From contig NWUY0300015719.1 in NCBI GenBank assembly GCA_004151065.3, forward strand, positions 21,790 to 42,977: a stretch of 21,188 nt of DNA. Direction: 5' to 3'. The position numbers were made by a program, and so were the translations under genes. The stretch comes from Larix sibirica. Lineage: Eukaryota; Streptophyta; Pinopsida; Pinales; Pinaceae. Under the pieces are notes generated by a model that did not search any database, was not told where the DNA came from, and worked only from the letters and a program-made list of their open reading frames with translations. Below, one piece after another: positions 19,955 through 21,188 of this stretch (its first letter is position 1; each line of letters starts with the position of its first letter).

Positions 19955-21188
19955 TCATAAGTGCATACAAGTTTACTAGTTAGGTAACAAAGACTAGTGC
20001 TAAACTTGATAAAGCATCCAAGTCTTCAACCTGATACCCATGGTTTGAAACATCATAGTCTCGATGAAGACCCCTTTGAAAAATTGTCTTAGGTGGATGC
20101 CAAAAGTCAATTTTGAAAAACTCATTATGCAACAAATGATATAAATAACCTGTAACTATTCACTTATGTGAACACAAAATCAATGAGAGAAAACCTTATG
20201 AGAAGTGAATTGGTTGCAATGTTTGGCAATCTAGTATGCTAAGTGAAAATGTAGATTGGAGTCGCCTTAACCCATATAAGATTGGTGAATTTTGATGTGC
20301 AGTAAAAACAACTTGTAGGAAATTGTGGTATCTTTTTAACGATATATTTTTTTAAAATATTAGTGTCATTTAATGTTTCAAATTTGCATTTAATTAAATG
20401 CTTGTCCTTGCAAATTTACAAAAAAGTTAACAAGTGAGATTTGTTCCTATTAACTAATCGAATATTCAACGTATATTTAAAAAACAATGTAGGAGGATGA
20501 TCTACATAGAGTGTAGTAAACCTCACATTTAAAAAAATATTTTTATTTTTTGAAGTTGACTCATTAATAAACCACATTTTATACACTTTTGTGTTGTCAT
20601 CAACCTTTTCCCAACTATTTACATAAATTGAAAAACCCAAAATCCTTTTTTGAAGAGGAAATACCCATGGAGATTCCACATATTTTTTTGGTTGTGTATG
20701 TTTTATGGTATTGATTTTTTTTGGCACCTTTGAATTTGTGGTAATTTTTTTTTGTGTGTAAGTTTTAAAAGAAATTAAATAAAAAAGTAGTCTAAATGCT
20801 CTATGATTTCGACCATATTTTCGGTCATTTTTTCTCGAAATCTGGTTGGAATTGTTGGAATCCGATATATACATTGTTGAAATTGCATAATCATGGTGCC
20901 CCCAAGGGTATTTGAGGGCACTAAATCCATTTCTACAATAAAAAATGAAATTTGAGCAATGCAAAATAATGATTTAACCAAATATTTTATCATCGGAAAA
21001 GTAAAAGAACGTAGTACGTTTATATAACTTTAATAAAAATATAAGATGGAACAAAAAATCTGAAAATGATATGTCATTCGCTAAAGGATTCATCGAGAAA
21101 TCCATTGGCCTTAACTCCGTCACCTAAGATGAAAGATATGAATGGGTTTCACCCTCTACAAGTTGCAACTACATCAAATCAAGCAACA
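19955..21188. other. Unassigned AT-rich right flank
   Basis: No gene is supported. A 182-codon minus-strand frame at 20416-20964 is Lys-, Asn- and Phe-rich, follows the AT content and poly(T) runs, has no domain, and overlaps the dispersed repeat at 20796-20936; I treat it as spurious. If the LTR call is right, the first part should be the 3' internal end of a copia element, but integrase, RT and RNase H motifs are not visible. Confidence 0.45.
20904..20936 (-). repeat. Inverted partner of the dispersed motif at 5294-5327
   Basis: On the minus strand this reads GTAGAAATGGATTTAG followed by TGCCCTCAAATACCCTT, matching 5294-5327 with a few mismatches and one gap. Adjacent sequence at 20796-20890 matches the other locus in direct orientation instead, so the two relics differ by an inversion of one part. 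Confidence 0.55.

Noticed and set aside
20029-20043. Minus-strand TGGGTATCAGG, resembling a copia primer-binding site
   Set aside because: It lies only about 90 bp upstream of the proposed polypurine tract on the same strand, where a primer-binding site does not belong, and it has an extra G relative to TGGTATCAG.
20416-20964. 182-codon minus-strand frame, the longest in the window
   Set aside because: The composition (Lys, Asn, Phe, Ile) simply follows AT-rich sequence and poly(T) tracts. No domain or signal is seen, and its N-terminal part overlaps a dispersed repeat.

Overview
The window looks like AT-rich intergenic DNA from a large plant nuclear genome. A gymnosperm or other retrotransposon-rich seed plant is my guess, based on decayed plant-type LINE and LTR-element relics; nothing here fixes the species. 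I see no intact protein-coding gene, no rRNA or tRNA gene and no CRISPR array. Every long reading frame is short, unrecognisable, or a shadow of decayed sequence.

The dominant structure is a 7,560-bp segment present twice in direct orientation (1965-9524 and 9526-17085). Both copies end on the same base and are followed by a single 'n' (9525 and 17086). The copies are collinear at a constant offset of 7,561, with about eleven substitutions and no indel that I found. This looks like two overlapping contigs, probably two alleles, scaffolded end to end, rather than a biological tandem duplication. If so, the window is three contigs: 1-9524, 9526-17085 and 17087-21188.

Layout. 1-1964: single-copy flank, with a minus-strand leucine-rich-repeat-like relic at about 1381-1840. 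1965-6726 (copy 9526-14287): mostly featureless, with short tandem repeats and two doubtful exon-like stretches. 6727-7475 (copy 14288-15036): two tandem units of about 393 and 356 bp. About 7940-9524 (copy 15501-17085): a frameshifted plus-strand LINE reverse transcriptase of the plant L1 type, with a 140-bp internal tandem duplication and a catalytic aspartate replaced. The LINE continues past the second gap into its C-terminal zinc-finger (zf-RVT-like) region, which is itself duplicated (17087-17453 and 17805-18138). Comparing the two repeats suggests the 'n' at 17086 stands in for about 235 bp. 18139-19228: a possible Ty3/gypsy gag scrap and a possible LINE tail. 19229-19942: a candidate copia-type LTR on the minus strand with an adjacent polypurine tract. 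19954-21188: no recognisable gene.

No functional pathway or operon is encoded here. The interest lies in assembly structure, in the order of rearrangements inside a dead LINE, and in a previously hidden LRR-like relic. All similarities are judged by eye from family motifs.
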